Shown: positions 9,922 to 20,379, counted from the first letter of the stretch. The stretch is DNA of 64,000 nt from Nitzschia sp. DOCU1 (GCA_951394045.1 OX595993.1:1550001-1614000); one strand, 5' to 3'. The notes: a model not told the origin generated them from the letters alone. Translations and numbers: made by a program.

Positions 9922-12294
9922 ATGAGTGCCGCCGACGCGAAAGTATCCAAGGACGACGAGTCTACACCTGCCGACAACAAGGAAACAAGCAAGTCAGGTC
10001 CACTTGACTTCTTGTTGAATCATGATACCCTTAAACCTCTTCACAAGTTATTGAGTAGTGGTTCCTTTTGTGATCCCTTTCAGCCCTCGGGCGAACAGTC
10101 TCGCGAGGACGCAATCTCGTCCGTATACGATTTGACAGTCCAGGAACGAGCGTTGATTTTTGAAAACAAGACGGCAATTGAAACCGCTAGCACTGGTGTT
10201 GAAGTTTCGTATACGGAGGATGCTTCGGAATCGACTTCCAGCAGTCCTCGGGCGCAAACAGATAAGACCAGGGAATGGCGGTCCATCTTTCCTGCAGAGT
10301 CGAAAGACGGCACCGAGGAGGCTGTCCAACAGCCGACCGAAAATGCTGTATCAATTTCTCAACCAGAACACGAAGGAGAGTCGTCGCCATCTATCTTCCC
10401 CTCAGAGTCGTCGAAAGACGCCTCCGAAGAAGCTATCGAACAAACGACCGAAAACGCTTTGTCAATCTCTCAAGCACAGGGCGAAGACAGCCCACTTCGC
10501 CCACGAGCTAATTCTGTTTCTTCCGAAGGTGAAGAGATCAAGCTCGCGGAGGCCCACACGCCAAAGGGCGCCCCTCGCTCGCCCAAGGAGTTTGACTCTG
10601 CCATTGTCGAGACCACAGGAGATGAGAGTAAAGCTTTCTCGCCGCGATCTCCCACTTGGAAAATTATCAAATTCTTTATCCTATGGGGCATTGCATTCTT
10701 TGCGGCGTTGTTTTTACACCCTGATACTGGTTATGACATGGACTGGTTGGTTCTCAAGCTCAAGGAAATAGATGATAGTTTGAAGATCCAAGCGAAAGAG
10801 TGCGAGTCATTTATGGCTGGCAATGTATCTACGAGATGCGTCGTTGAGCAGATTCGAATGGTTGTGAAGGACGAGGTGGTAAGATGCACTGCTTACACCA
10901 AGGGCCAGAGAAACACGTCTTGCATGGTAGAGAGTGGGATCAACGCTTTGACGGAGCAACGTGATCGCTTGAAGAACACTGCGCAGAGGGCGGCTTCGGC
11001 CATTCAAGCCGAGAACTCACGATGCAAATCTTTCTTGTCTGGGGCCAAGAAAACGGGCTGCAGCTTGGAATATGCACGCGATGTGGTGGTGCAACATCGA
11101 GATTGGAGTGTCCAACTGGCCGGCCAGGTCCAGGACGGCGCTGTCCAAAGATACACGGCATGCAGTGAGGGCTTCCGAGACGCCGTCCTGGACACGAAAA
11201 CCAGGGTGACTGCCAAAATGATCCAAGCCCGGGGTCTCCTCACTGATGAATACACATCCTGTCAGCTTTACTTCAGTGGCCACAATGTCAATACAGGTTG
11301 CTTTCTCGAGATTGTGCAGAAGGAGACGACAAACTACAAAAATCTGGCAGTGGAAAAGTTTCAGGAAGTCAAGGTGTCCTTGCTCGAACAGCAGAATATG
11401 TGCATGGACTTTTTCGCGGGCCAGACGGGAACCGGTTGCGCGCTGGAAATGGCCAGAGAACAAATGAGGTCCAAGGCGGCTGAATTGCAGGCCATTCTCA
11501 TAAAGGAAGTGGGAGAATGCAAGACATACATCGTGGATGGACAGAATCAGACCGGTTGTTCCCTGGAACGCATCTACAACCGATTATCAGATCAGCATGA
11601 GTCGACATCTAATGACCCGATGGAGCCGATTTCTGAGGTGGCCCCGGTTGAAGCTGTTGATTCTGCTTCCATTGACGCCGACGCTGGTTTTGTTGATGAG
11701 AGCAGTCAGAATGAATTGCCCGTAGAAGCGACCGACAACGAACGAAAAAATAGAAGGAAGTTCGCAGAGACTTATTTTGACCAATTGGAACCTGTTCCGG
11801 TGGAGAAATTGAGAATGGCCGCCAACAAGAGTAAGCCAGAATCTTCTGAGGACGTTGAGGTGCGTAATACCGAAGAGTCTGTTACATTCGAAGCGGGCGC
11901 CGAAGAGGTAGAGGTACAGAACGAAGTGAGACCACAAGAGTCAAACGTGGTCGTCGAGGATGACCCGTCCTTTGGTAAAGATGGAGTAAGTGAGGGCGAT
12001 ATGATTGTTGACGAGGCGTCAGAGTCCACCAATGACGTATCTGACACAGCGGAGCCTCGTCACGACGAACCCGATACCCCGGCAGAGGAGACCCTAACTG
12101 CGGTCGAACCCCCGGAAAATGCAGGTGAAACCAACTTAAATGAGAACGAAGCGCTTCAGACAGAAGAAATCACAACGGAGCCAGCCCAATCAGAATCATC
12201 AAAACAAGACACCGGTAACATGTTGGATTTCGTTAAACTGGAATACGATGAAGGCGGAAATCCATATTTGGTCAAGACAAGCCGAGCCATCTGA
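9922..12294 (+). CDS. Single-span membrane protein with a repeated two-Cys motif
   Basis: Intact 790-residue frame from an ATG at 9922; I do not recognise the family. Residues 1-245 are acidic and Ser/Glu-rich and include near-repeats around SSPSIFPSESSKDASEEA. One membrane segment lies at about 247-268 (IIKFFILWGIAFFAALFL). After it comes a predominantly helical region with six copies of a spaced motif, roughly C-x3-[FY]-x2-G-x3-[NT]-[TS]-x-C-x(2)-E, at about residues 293, 321, 367, 446, 493 and 532; a degenerate unit lies between the third and fourth. Copies include CKSFLSGAKKTGCSLE and CMDFFAGQTGTGCALE. Spacers are about 28-80 residues and coiled-coil-like. The tail (about 570-790) is highly acidic. 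With no signal peptide, an N-in/C-out topology is possible, which would let the Cys pairs form disulfides. Confidence 0.75.
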   Translation: MSAADAKVSKDDESTPADNKETSKSGPLDFLLNHDTLKPLHKLLSSGSFCDPFQPSGEQSREDAISSVYDLTVQERALIFENKTAIETASTGVEVSYTEDASESTSSSPRAQTDKTREWRSIFPAESKDGTEEAVQQPTENAVSISQPEHEGESSPSIFPSESSKDASEEAIEQTTENALSISQAQGEDSPLRPRANSVSSEGEEIKLAEAHTPKGAPRSPKEFDSAIVETTGDESKAFSPRSPTWKIIKFFILWGIAFFAALFLHPDTGYDMDWLVLKLKEIDDSLKIQAKECESFMAGNVSTRCVVEQIRMVVKDEVVRCTAYTKGQRNTSCMVESGINALTEQRDRLKNTAQRAASAIQAENSRCKSFLSGAKKTGCSLEYARDVVVQHRDWSVQLAGQVQDGAVQRYTACSEGFRDAVLDTKTRVTAKMIQARGLLTDEYTSCQLYFSGHNVNTGCFLEIVQKETTNYKNLAVEKFQEVKVSLLEQQNMCMDFFAGQTGTGCALEMAREQMRSKAAELQAILIKEVGECKTYIVDGQNQTGCSLERIYNRLSDQHESTSNDPMEPISEVAPVEAVDSASIDADAGFVDESSQNELPVEATDNERKNRRKFAETYFDQLEPVPVEKLRMAANKSKPESSEDVEVRNTEESVTFEAGAEEVEVQNEVRPQESNVVVEDDPSFGKDGVSEGDMIVDEASESTNDVSDTAEPRHDEPDTPAEETLTAVEPPENAGETNLNENEALQTEEITTEPAQSESSKQDTGNMLDFVKLEYDEGGNPYLVKTSRAI

Positions 12295-13212
12295 ATCGAA
12301 TGGAGGGCTATCTGAGTGTAAGATCTTTGGCTACTTTAAGTTTTCGGGAAATCAAGAAGCAAACCACGGTATCCCTGTAACTCTATTCAACGGAAACAGC
12401 ACCGTGACGAGGACTTCCATATATGGAATCATAGTGAAGAAAGCATATCTCTCTTCCCTGTAGAGAGAACCCTTCGCAGAATATCCTTCGTCAAATCTAC
12501 TATGACACGATTATCAGTTCTTACGATACCAGCAGCTCCGCATTAGCTTACCACCTTCAATTGTTGACTACTACATACCTTGCAAAACCCAGGGTTTGAA
12601 CAGTCATCTAGCTAGCTATTCTAGTTGTGCATTTGGAACTCGCACCGATGGTCTTTCGATAGGGAGGACCTAGTAGCTGCACAGTATGATTTGCGATCTG
12701 GGGCCATAAGTACCAACCAGCATGTGTATGAGTTGTACTCCGATGGCTACCTCTGACCGGTGTATTCCGGAACGCCGTAACTCTCTCTTCTCTGCTCCTC
12801 GGTTCGGTTTTTGCTCTCTCATTATTGACAGATTGCGCAATGCCTCCACATAATAAAAGATTTTGAAGATGCTCAAAGCACCTCAAGAGAGGCATATTAT
12901 TCTCCAAATGGAGGAATAAGCTGGTACATTTTTGGGTTAAATGTAGATGCCGTAAACCATTGGGCCTTCTCGTGCCAAATCGAAATTGCCGACTACCGGT
13001 AGATTATGCGGTCGGAGAAACAATACATCTCTTTCAAGAGAATTCGTCGTGTCGCATCCCAACCCAGAACAAAAACCTTGGGTCCGTTTGGGTGCTGACG
13101 GGGCCAAAAAATAGAAAGGATATGTTCATTTTTTGCCCAGCCCCCGTCCTCTCTAGGCTACCGGTAGAGAGATCATATAGCTTGGCTCAATCTTGCTATC
13201 AGACAAGATTCG
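12295..13212. other. Intergenic region with two TACCGGTA palindromes
   Basis: No gene recognised. It holds perfect TACCGGTA 8-mers at 12994-13001 and 13159-13166, the second about 50 bp before the next gene's start codon. Confidence 0.6.
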
Positions 13213-13788
13213 ATGACAATGTATCCTCCACTCATGATTTCTGTAGACCAGGAATCGGTTCCTTCACCATCGCAGTCGTCTTTCAAGAAACCTGTTGAGA
13301 TGAAAGAGACAAAGCCGATCATGCGCCGTCCGGTGACCGATTCCGGCGATAACTCTACAGGAGAATCTGGAGCGAAGAAAATCTCATTTGGAAAGCGAGT
13401 TAAGATAAAGAAGATCCGTTCCCATAAGCTATACTCACAATCAGAGCGTGACGCCATCTGGCACACTGAGAGCGAAATGGCAAGTATTAAGCAAGGCTGT
13501 ATTCAAACGCTTCGTGAAATGATGAAGTACAGCTTTAAAGAGTGCGACGAGATTTGTCCTCGAGGTCTTGAAATCCGTACCAAGGAAGCTTCAATGGCTC
13601 GCAAACATGTACGCCTTTTGGCCGCGCAAATGGTGTTCGAAGAGCAGGAGCTACAAAGGGATTGGGGTGAAAGGAACGATGAAAGAATTAGGGAGTCATA
13701 TCAAGAGATTTCGAAAGAAGCCCACCACCGAGCTCACTGCATGGCACTGAGAGACGAAAATATTTCCAGAAACTATCTTTCAAGATAG
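13213..13788 (+). CDS. Small protein of a diatom-expanded family (RGLE / EEQ motifs)
   Basis: Intact 191-residue frame from an ATG. After a Ser/Pro-rich N-terminus (about 60 residues) it shows the order ISFGKRVKIKKIRSH, then YSQSERDAIWHTESEM, then CPRGLEIRTKEAS, then VFEEQELQRDWG. From general knowledge, diatom genomes contain many short hypothetical proteins with this order: a basic V-K-I-K strand, a Tyr/Trp patch, RGLE, then an E-Q-x2-Q helix ending in a Ser/Ala-rich segment. No function is established, and I see no signal peptide or membrane segment. The family assignment rests on motif recall and is inference. Confidence 0.7.
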   Translation: MTMYPPLMISVDQESVPSPSQSSFKKPVEMKETKPIMRRPVTDSGDNSTGESGAKKISFGKRVKIKKIRSHKLYSQSERDAIWHTESEMASIKQGCIQTLREMMKYSFKECDEICPRGLEIRTKEASMARKHVRLLAAQMVFEEQELQRDWGERNDERIRESYQEISKEAHHRAHCMALRDENISRNYLSR

Positions 13789-14602
13789 CACACTGTAGAC
13801 TAGGCATAGGATTATGCACAAGTTAAAGCAAGCTGAGATCCAGCAGCGACCTGCGCGGACGCTAATAGACTATAGTATGATGTTCATGATACATAAGAGG
13901 ATCACACTATATTTTTCATTCAAAATCGTTTACTCAGTCTGCTGGGGGGATGCAAACTAGGACCTACAACTACTTGTATCATGATAGTAGTACTTCTGTA
14001 TCATAGCCGAGAAATGACTTGAGAAGATAAATGCTACCACCTGTATCTGCTGACGTTTTAGCGGGGCCCTATCGTTCTTGTTACTATCTGTAGTGTAGCG
14101 ATGATTCGGCGAACCCTTGCGAAGAAGAGAACTACCGGTAAATATCATCTACGTACCGGTACATACATCGAATACCTGGTACAACGACTACGATACTGTT
14201 TTGAAAGCGCCGCCACGTATGATATGTGGGATATTCGGATTGCTTCGGATCGCAACGAGGACGTACTGTAGTCTTGGTCTTGGTTCGCCCGCCACTCGAC
14301 TATGGACGTCATTTTGGTGATTGAACCGAACCCATAGCGATGACTTTCTTAGTCGGGATCATTACTGGGTTCTCAGATCAATATTCTATTATGACTATGT
14401 TATGAGTAACCACTACTACTAGCTAATCTAGCTACCCGTAGTAAAGCCGATGCCTTCCCCAGAGAAGCGAAGGCTCGAACTTGACCATGCCTTCTCCAAC
14501 TACCGCACTTTATTGCTAGTTGCTGGGCTACTATTTCAACCAAACTCGATTCAATGAATACTGTCAGATTAAAGTAGTAGCTTAAACTCCTAGTAGTACC
14601 CC
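13789..14602. other. Convergent intergenic region
   Basis: No coding signal. It is AT-rich and contains two TACCGGTA palindromes only 21 bp apart (14133-14140 and 14154-14161). Confidence 0.6.
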
Positions 14603-16051
14603 CTATTCTTCGCCACGCAGCACCTCGTCCACACAGGCATGGCCACAACCACAGTCTTCGGCATAGCAGCTAGTATAGGAGGCCTCGAGTTGTTCTGTGC
14701 CATTCGCGGAACAGGGGAAGTGAGCATGTTGTAGTAGACACTCTTCTTCAGCCAGTTGTTGCAACTTTTGAAGATGTAAAACTCCTTGTTCGACACGAGA
14801 CCGGCCCAAGAAGTCAATGGTGCGATCCAAAGACCGATTGGCGGCAGCATATAGATAGTAATCCCAGTTTTGGTCCACGAAGTCAGTAGCAATGTATTCA
14901 TCCACGGCAGGGGTCGTAAAGGGCTTGATCAATGGGACACATTGCAGTACGTTCTTGCTGGACGATGATCGTCCACCAGCACCGTGACCGAGAAACCACG
15001 TCCCCGACTGTTTGGCAGGCAATACGACCAAATCTTGCCATTCAATATCAAGCAAGTTTTTCAAGACAACCAATGACTCTGGTAGACGTTCTACTACGGC
15101 CAAGAAATCATACTGGCTCATCACGTAACGATCGATCCACGCGACAATCTCGTCTTCCGTAGCATTGTTGTAGTTGCTGACCAGGCCGCGTTCCCCTCCT
15201 TCCTTCTCATCGCGATGATAATGACGGTCGACGACGGCCAGCAAATCCACTTGCCTCGACTTGTGCTGCTGCAAGGCCCACATGATAGTTTTGGAAGTGA
15301 CCTCATATCCACCCCGACTCGCCGAGAAAAAGAAAAAGGCGGACAAGGCTCTCGCTGCGGGATGACGAACCGTGGTCCACAAGAAGCTATGAGTAGGATC
15401 GCGGTGAGCGTGGCGCTTTTGGATCGAATAGGCATGTCGATACTCGTTCGGACAACGAAGAATGGGAGTTCCAGTGCTGACATTACTGTCCCTCTTTGTA
15501 GTCTCAATAGCAGCCATAGAAGTAGTATCGCTCGAGAACCTGCGCTTGGCGACATTATGGGCAATACGGAGCGTAATGCCAGCTCCTGTCGACGAAGCTG
15601 CCTTGTGATTCTTCACATATAGTAGTCCTGCGTGCAACAAAGACAAACTGCTGTCAACGGATTGCCCGTCCAATGGCAGTGGCAGCGCCGAATTCTCTTG
15701 AAGAGGTTGTGGACACCATGCCTGCTGATCCAGCTTTGGTTCAAAGACTCTCGAGAGTTTCTCAATCACCTCGGGTCCGAGTGTATCATGATGATGACCT
15801 ATTGGTGGTTCCATATTACTCTTCGACGTGACAATCTCATTACTGGCATTGGATGCTGCTGGTTCCTGTTGTCCCCTCGAGGAACAATACACCTGCTGCG
15901 ACGAGTCGTCGGTAGAGAGAAAGTTCCAGAGAACTTGAAAAGGGATGACCACGGCAATCAAGAGGAAACAAAAGACGTAACTTGGCAGCATGATGTGCCT
16001 CTTAAACATGTTACAACTCTTTTCTTTCAATGAAGATGAATCTTCCCTCAT
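14603..16051 (-). CDS. Sulfotransferase-like type II membrane protein
   Basis: Intact 482-residue single exon starting at an ATG (16051). One anchor follows a short cytosolic tail (about residues 21-45, IMLPSYVFCFLLIAVVIPFQ), so the catalytic part would be lumenal. The PAPS-binding 5'-phosphosulfate loop is recognisable as YVKNHKAASSTGAG (about residue 145) and the 3'-phosphate motif as VRHPAARALSAF (about 227), the order seen in membrane-bound carbohydrate sulfotransferases and HS2ST-like proteins. The C-terminal 40 residues are Cys-rich (CLLQHAHFPC, CYAEDCGCGHAC), suggesting disulfides. Diatom walls and mucilage carry sulfated polysaccharides, so a role in glycan sulfation is plausible but inferred; the substrate is unknown. 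Its promoter faces that of the Cys-rich membrane protein at 16560. Confidence 0.78.
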   Translation of the reverse strand: MREDSSSLKEKSCNMFKRHIMLPSYVFCFLLIAVVIPFQVLWNFLSTDDSSQQVYCSSRGQQEPAASNASNEIVTSKSNMEPPIGHHHDTLGPEVIEKLSRVFEPKLDQQAWCPQPLQENSALPLPLDGQSVDSSLSLLHAGLLYVKNHKAASSTGAGITLRIAHNVAKRRFSSDTTSMAAIETTKRDSNVSTGTPILRCPNEYRHAYSIQKRHAHRDPTHSFLWTTVRHPAARALSAFFFFSASRGGYEVTSKTIMWALQQHKSRQVDLLAVVDRHYHRDEKEGGERGLVSNYNNATEDEIVAWIDRYVMSQYDFLAVVERLPESLVVLKNLLDIEWQDLVVLPAKQSGTWFLGHGAGGRSSSSKNVLQCVPLIKPFTTPAVDEYIATDFVDQNWDYYLYAAANRSLDRTIDFLGRSRVEQGVLHLQKLQQLAEEECLLQHAHFPCSANGTEQLEASYTSCYAEDCGCGHACVDEVLRGEE

Positions 16052-16559
16052 GTTCAGTTCAAGTAATTGCGGACCTTGTTTTTAACTGTGTTTGGAAATA
16101 TTGAGGATGGAGGCGAGGATAATGTCATTTGGCTGGCTTCATTGCAATCCTGGCCGTGATCCAGAAGCTGATGTACAATGCAGTACGATTGGGTACGGAA
16201 CATTGCGTGTGATTCGATCCTTTTGGAAAAAGCAGTCGGTGGGATTCAAATACACCCTCTCCATGGTGGAAATGGAAAGATCTTTGGGTCTCGGTGGGAG
16301 TCAAAAGTGCGATCTTTGGATTTCTTCTGTCCAAAGATCGGAATCTGGAATTCCTCAATTCCGAACCACGGCGATGTTTTGCAGAGAAAATGGCTTAGAT
16401 GCGCGCCAGCCAAGCCAGAAAAGAGTCAGGAGTCATTCGTTTTGGCACGAAAGGCATCTTCTTTTCACAAGATTGCGGTCGGTGGGAAATCTTCTTTCGG
16501 CAATCAACATAAATGGTCACGACGCCCAAAGAAGTATTTTGATTTCCGCTTCAGTAACC
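16052..16559. other. Divergent intergenic region
   Basis: Shared promoter region of the sulfotransferase-like gene and the Cys-rich membrane protein. The latter's frame is open back to about 16092, with ATGs at 16107 and further on, so an N-terminal extension cannot be fully excluded. Confidence 0.5.
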
Positions 16560-17777
16560 ATGTCGTCTCGCAAGCCTAAAAACGAAGGGGCGATTGTAGC
16601 CTATGATGAAGAGAATGCCCCCAAGCCCAAACCCAAACCCAAAAAGAAAAAGCCTCGACCACCAGCAGGTGATGGCGCCCCGCCTCCTCAAAACAGCCGA
16701 AATCAAGGTTCGAAGAATCGTCAAGTGCCTGATGATAACGTTAGCGACGTAAGCGAGGCTGACGTTGAACACGACCCAAATGATGAGCCTCGTTTCAAGT
16801 ACTCGACCGCCGAATTAGCTGAGAGTGGGTGCCGCACCTCAACTTGTTGCATCATTACTATGGTTATTATATGCGTTGTTGTTGCCATTGCCTTGTCGAT
16901 TGTCATGGTCCGAGTCTTTCAAGAAAAGGACGAAGAGAATCAGGCTCCTCCCCCTACTTTCGCCCCGACCACTTTGGCTGATAAGGGCAAACCCGGTATC
17001 AGCATGTTCAGGTCGCCTCAATCCGTAATTGCGGACGAGCGCTGCAAGCAAGGAAATGCAAACTCGATTCAATGTCAGAACGCCTGTGAAGGGTTTGAAT
17101 GTTGTGATCCAACACTCGCACAAGAGGAGAGTTGCTTTTATTATAACCAGGAAGGCTGTCTCAACTACAAACGCTGCCACGTGATTAGCAGCGGAGTAGG
17201 TGTCCCTTCTGATCTTTTGGAGCAGGTCTGCTCTCCTGAGAGGATTGCTGCTGATCGCTCTGACTGTGATCGAGTCTGCGCGAACGTTGCGTGCTGCTAT
17301 CAAGACGAATCGCCTTGCTATGACAAGTTCTATACGTGTTTGGACTATGCACCCTGCCTCAACTTGCGTAGTACTGCGACTGTGCCTGTCGCCGGAGTTG
17401 AAGTCCGGGAGTTTTGCGATACGACCAAGGCCGGCAGTCTTACCCAAAAAACCGCTTGTGAGGATGCCTGCAAGCCCGCCGAGTGCTGCTGGAGCGAGGA
17501 TCCCGACTCAAGCTGTCTGAAGTCAGATTTTCTTTCTTGCATGACTTACACTCCTTGCGGCCAAATCGATCTTCCAGGCGCTGGAAATCAAACCGCCCTT
17601 CCTCCGACCTCAATCCGTAGCGACTGCTCCGTTACCAAGATCAACACGGGCGATACAGCTGCGTGTGAAACGACTTGTGAAGGTGGAGCTTGCTGCGAAG
17701 AATCGGGCGCCAGCAGTTGTTTCCTCGATGATCCCCTAGCGTGCGTGGCGTACCAGCCCTGCAGCGTCTTAGTATAA
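16560..17777 (+). CDS. Single-span membrane protein with four 8-Cys modules
   Basis: I start at the ATG at 16560 (MSSRKPKNEGAIVAYDEE), which has a good CAGTAACC context, giving 405 residues. The cytosolic tail is basic then acidic, with a KPKPKPKKKKPRPP tract. One membrane span follows CRTSTCC (about residues 97-120, IITMVIICVVVAIALSIVMV), then a short PPPTFAPTT linker. The ectodomain is four tandem modules of about 55-75 residues, each with a first Cys, then C-x3-C-x3-CC, then single Cys spaced C-x(6-7)-C-x(4)-C. ACEGFECC, VCANVACC, ACKPAECC and TCEGGACC mark the cores. The regular spacing suggests four disulfide-bonded domains outside the cell or in the secretory lumen. I do not recognise a named family. 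The layout matches the DNRLRE and LRR genes that follow. Confidence 0.75.
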   Translation: MSSRKPKNEGAIVAYDEENAPKPKPKPKKKKPRPPAGDGAPPPQNSRNQGSKNRQVPDDNVSDVSEADVEHDPNDEPRFKYSTAELAESGCRTSTCCIITMVIICVVVAIALSIVMVRVFQEKDEENQAPPPTFAPTTLADKGKPGISMFRSPQSVIADERCKQGNANSIQCQNACEGFECCDPTLAQEESCFYYNQEGCLNYKRCHVISSGVGVPSDLLEQVCSPERIAADRSDCDRVCANVACCYQDESPCYDKFYTCLDYAPCLNLRSTATVPVAGVEVREFCDTTKAGSLTQKTACEDACKPAECCWSEDPDSSCLKSDFLSCMTYTPCGQIDLPGAGNQTALPPTSIRSDCSVTKINTGDTAACETTCEGGACCEESGASSCFLDDPLACVAYQPCSVLV

Positions 17778-18495
17778 GGCTTGGGAGCTGTTTGGAGAAA
17801 ACTATCACTTCGAGCAGAGTTAAGTTCTTGAAACGATCTTTTAGTTTGTTATCTGCTTCCATGGTAAATGATGTACTGCTGGAAACGGTGGGTACCCGTA
17901 TTGAACGAATGGTTCCGGAGGAGGCGACACTCCCACGCTAGCAGAACCTCTATCATCGATGCAATATAAATGTTACTTCTTTATCTACAGGATTGTCAAG
18001 ATATTAATCATTTGGGGTAGAAGGATATTCCTGCCTCCTGCATTCATGACCTGTTGGTGGGCGGGGATTTCACCAAATGTACTATTGTTACCGATATAGA
18101 CTCGACGAAGCCAAAAGTCACGCTGTTCCTTAGTAGTATACTACAGGCAGTATTAAGAATAATGAGAAGCTAATCTAAAATCGTAAGGTACACGCATTCT
18201 AGATGTCCTTCCGGCAGTACCGTAATTTGCACGAGAAATGACGACAATATTTCTAACGTCTGATAGCGTCCAGCATCCCCACGACGAATTGCACGTCTCT
18301 GATTGGATGGAGTTGCTTTCATCCGGGTGGTTAAATTTGGCGGGAAATGACCCATACGCGATGACCACATTCCGATAATAGAGAGGCGCGCCAGAATTGC
18401 ACTTTTTGGCCCCATTGAAAGGTCACAAAAAAAGATCGGAAGATCCACCGACTACTATTAACCTTGCTTCCATCGTAGGTGTTAAGTGATTTATA
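17778..18495. other. Intergenic region
   Basis: No gene recognised between two same-strand membrane-protein genes. No RNA gene or repeat noted. Confidence 0.55.
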
Positions 18496-19866
18496 ATGAG
18501 CCAAAACGACGGCGATGATTACGAAAGCGCCAACCACTGGGAGGTTGAAGACGATGGCGATGAGGGCGTTGACAGTTCCGAAGGCGCCATGCAAGAATAC
18601 GACCCGGATCTTGCTGCCGCTGGAGGAGATGACGATGACGATGATGACGAAGAGGACGACGAAGAGGATGATGAGGAAGAGGAAGAGGAAGAAGATCCGG
18701 AATATAGTGGTGCTGCTGAAGGAATGCCTGCCGAATATTATCAAGCGGATGATGGCGACTTCAAGGACGAGCCCGAAGAGAAACGACGCGAACCTTGGTG
18801 GGAGAATCGAGGGCCGTTCTTATTCTGCATTCTGTGCTGCTGTTGTCTGATTCTAATCGCCCTTGCCCTTGTTCTAGTATTCTTGGTGTTTGGAAAGGAT
18901 GATAACAGCAACAACAAATCATCAACTCCGGTACCTAAAACGCCTGCGCCGTTCCAACCGAATCAGGTGCCAACCGTGCCGCCCCAAGGGCCGCCTGTGG
19001 AATTTTCATATCCAACTGCTGCTCCGATACCCTTGCCTGAGTATGTAAGAAACACCACGATTCCGACAGAGTTTCCAACAGTATCGCCAGCCCCGACGCC
19101 TGTTCCAGTTATCAAAAACACCCCAGCCCCGACCCGATACCCTACGACAGAGCCCACCATATCCCCAGCACCCACACAGCTCGTGCCTGACGATTTAGTG
19201 CTTATTCCCACTGAAGATACGTATATTGTTGATGGGTTTGACAAGTTTGAACCACATGGAGAAGAGGATTCATTTCTAGTCCAAAACTCGCCAGATAATG
19301 TGATGATCAACGAAATCCCGGATGCCTTTGCTCTTTTGAAGTTCGATCTGTCTGGTATACCCTTTGGCCGTATTCAGAATCGGCAAAATATTGCCGTTCT
19401 CGAGCTAACACATGAGGTGTCAGTACTCGAGCGGGGCCCCGCGACGTACACAGTGCAGCGCTTGGTGAGTACGCCTCTGGAGGTTGAAACCTTGCACTTG
19501 GGTATCTTTCCCATTCCTGCAGATAGATTCGGGAACACTACTTTCGATGTTGCGCCTTCAGATGAGATGGTAACGGTTGACATTTCAGACTTATTCTTTG
19601 GTGGGCTATATGAGCCGGCAGACGATCCTCAGGCTTTGCTTGCGATCGTCAATTACGGTCCCGATCAAGAAGCAGGGGATCGTTTCTATACCCGAGAGTT
19701 TGCCGGAAGAGAACCCAAGCTGCGGTTCACCTTCACCAAGACTCCTGGAGTTCCCGATTCAACTCCTGGTCCTTCCCCTAAACCAGTGACGGCGGCGCCT
19801 TCCCCACAGGTAGCGGCTGTAACCGCGGCCCCGTCACCGGGTGTTAACGCAACGGCTGGTGGTTAG
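18496..19866 (+). CDS. DNRLRE (CBM96-like) domain membrane protein, copy 1
   Basis: Intact 456-residue single exon. The N-terminal 95 residues are extremely acidic (runs of D and E). WW and a Cys-rich membrane segment follow (about residues 106-131, FLFCILCCCCLILIALAL). A Pro/Thr stalk (about 140-230) carries repeated units such as TVSPAPTPVPV and TEPTISPAPT. The C-terminal domain (about 231-415) has the DNRLRE pattern: DTYIVDG, a turn around PHGEEDSFLVQNSP, then DAFALLKFDLSGIP and a final REFAGREPKLRFTF strand. DNRLRE domains are beta-sandwiches of extracellular proteins, and some (CBM96) bind polysaccharide. No signal peptide is visible, so an N-in/C-out anchor is inferred. The last 40 residues are Pro/Ala/Ser-rich. 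The next gene is a paralog. Confidence 0.8.
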   Translation: MSQNDGDDYESANHWEVEDDGDEGVDSSEGAMQEYDPDLAAAGGDDDDDDDEEDDEEDDEEEEEEEDPEYSGAAEGMPAEYYQADDGDFKDEPEEKRREPWWENRGPFLFCILCCCCLILIALALVLVFLVFGKDDNSNNKSSTPVPKTPAPFQPNQVPTVPPQGPPVEFSYPTAAPIPLPEYVRNTTIPTEFPTVSPAPTPVPVIKNTPAPTRYPTTEPTISPAPTQLVPDDLVLIPTEDTYIVDGFDKFEPHGEEDSFLVQNSPDNVMINEIPDAFALLKFDLSGIPFGRIQNRQNIAVLELTHEVSVLERGPATYTVQRLVSTPLEVETLHLGIFPIPADRFGNTTFDVAPSDEMVTVDISDLFFGGLYEPADDPQALLAIVNYGPDQEAGDRFYTREFAGREPKLRFTFTKTPGVPDSTPGPSPKPVTAAPSPQVAAVTAAPSPGVNATAGG

Positions 19867-20379
19867 AAGGGTCAGGGAGCTTCGATGTCCAATAATAGAA
19901 AGGGTAATTGTGCAGTCACATTGTGAGTTGAATCAACATTATTACACTTGCTCCATTTTCGCTTTGTGCCTCGCTATCTACAGTAACATATGTTATCGGC
20001 GCCTCTACTGGCTGCGAATATACGGCATTACTATCGTACCGGTCGTCGGTTAAGACGACAGTTGCTCATACTGTAGCATTGCAAGCGCCGCCCCCTGCCC
20101 GGCCGCCGCCACCACTATGAGGGTCTTTGACTAACTCGAGTGGTTTGGTGGGGCTGGGCAGGCGGTCGTGTAAAATTTTCACTCGAACAAGTCGATGATT
20201 CTTTTGCCGCCAGGATTCCGGTGCGCGGTGCCATACTGTCCTGTAGCGTGCAACGAAAACAACACCCTCAACAAAATGGTTAGCTCTCACTCCTCCAATT
20301 TCTGAAATTGGTATACCGGTATCTCTCATCACCTTACTTGCATATCCTTTTGAATCTGCACAAGCACCATAAGTAAATC
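19867..20379. other. Intergenic region between the DNRLRE paralogs
   Basis: No coding signal. One TACCGGTA palindrome lies at 20314-20321, about 60 bp upstream of the second paralog's ATG. Confidence 0.55.

Noticed and set aside
10160..10771. 203-residue Arg/Lys/Pro-rich frame inside the Cys-motif membrane protein gene
   Set aside because: It is a shifted reading of an acidic Ser/Glu coding region and has the composition expected from that.
16092..16559. 156-residue N-terminal extension of the Cys-rich membrane protein
   Set aside because: The segment lies in the divergent promoter, looks non-coding, and a well-placed ATG at 16560 begins a sensible protein; transcript data would settle it.
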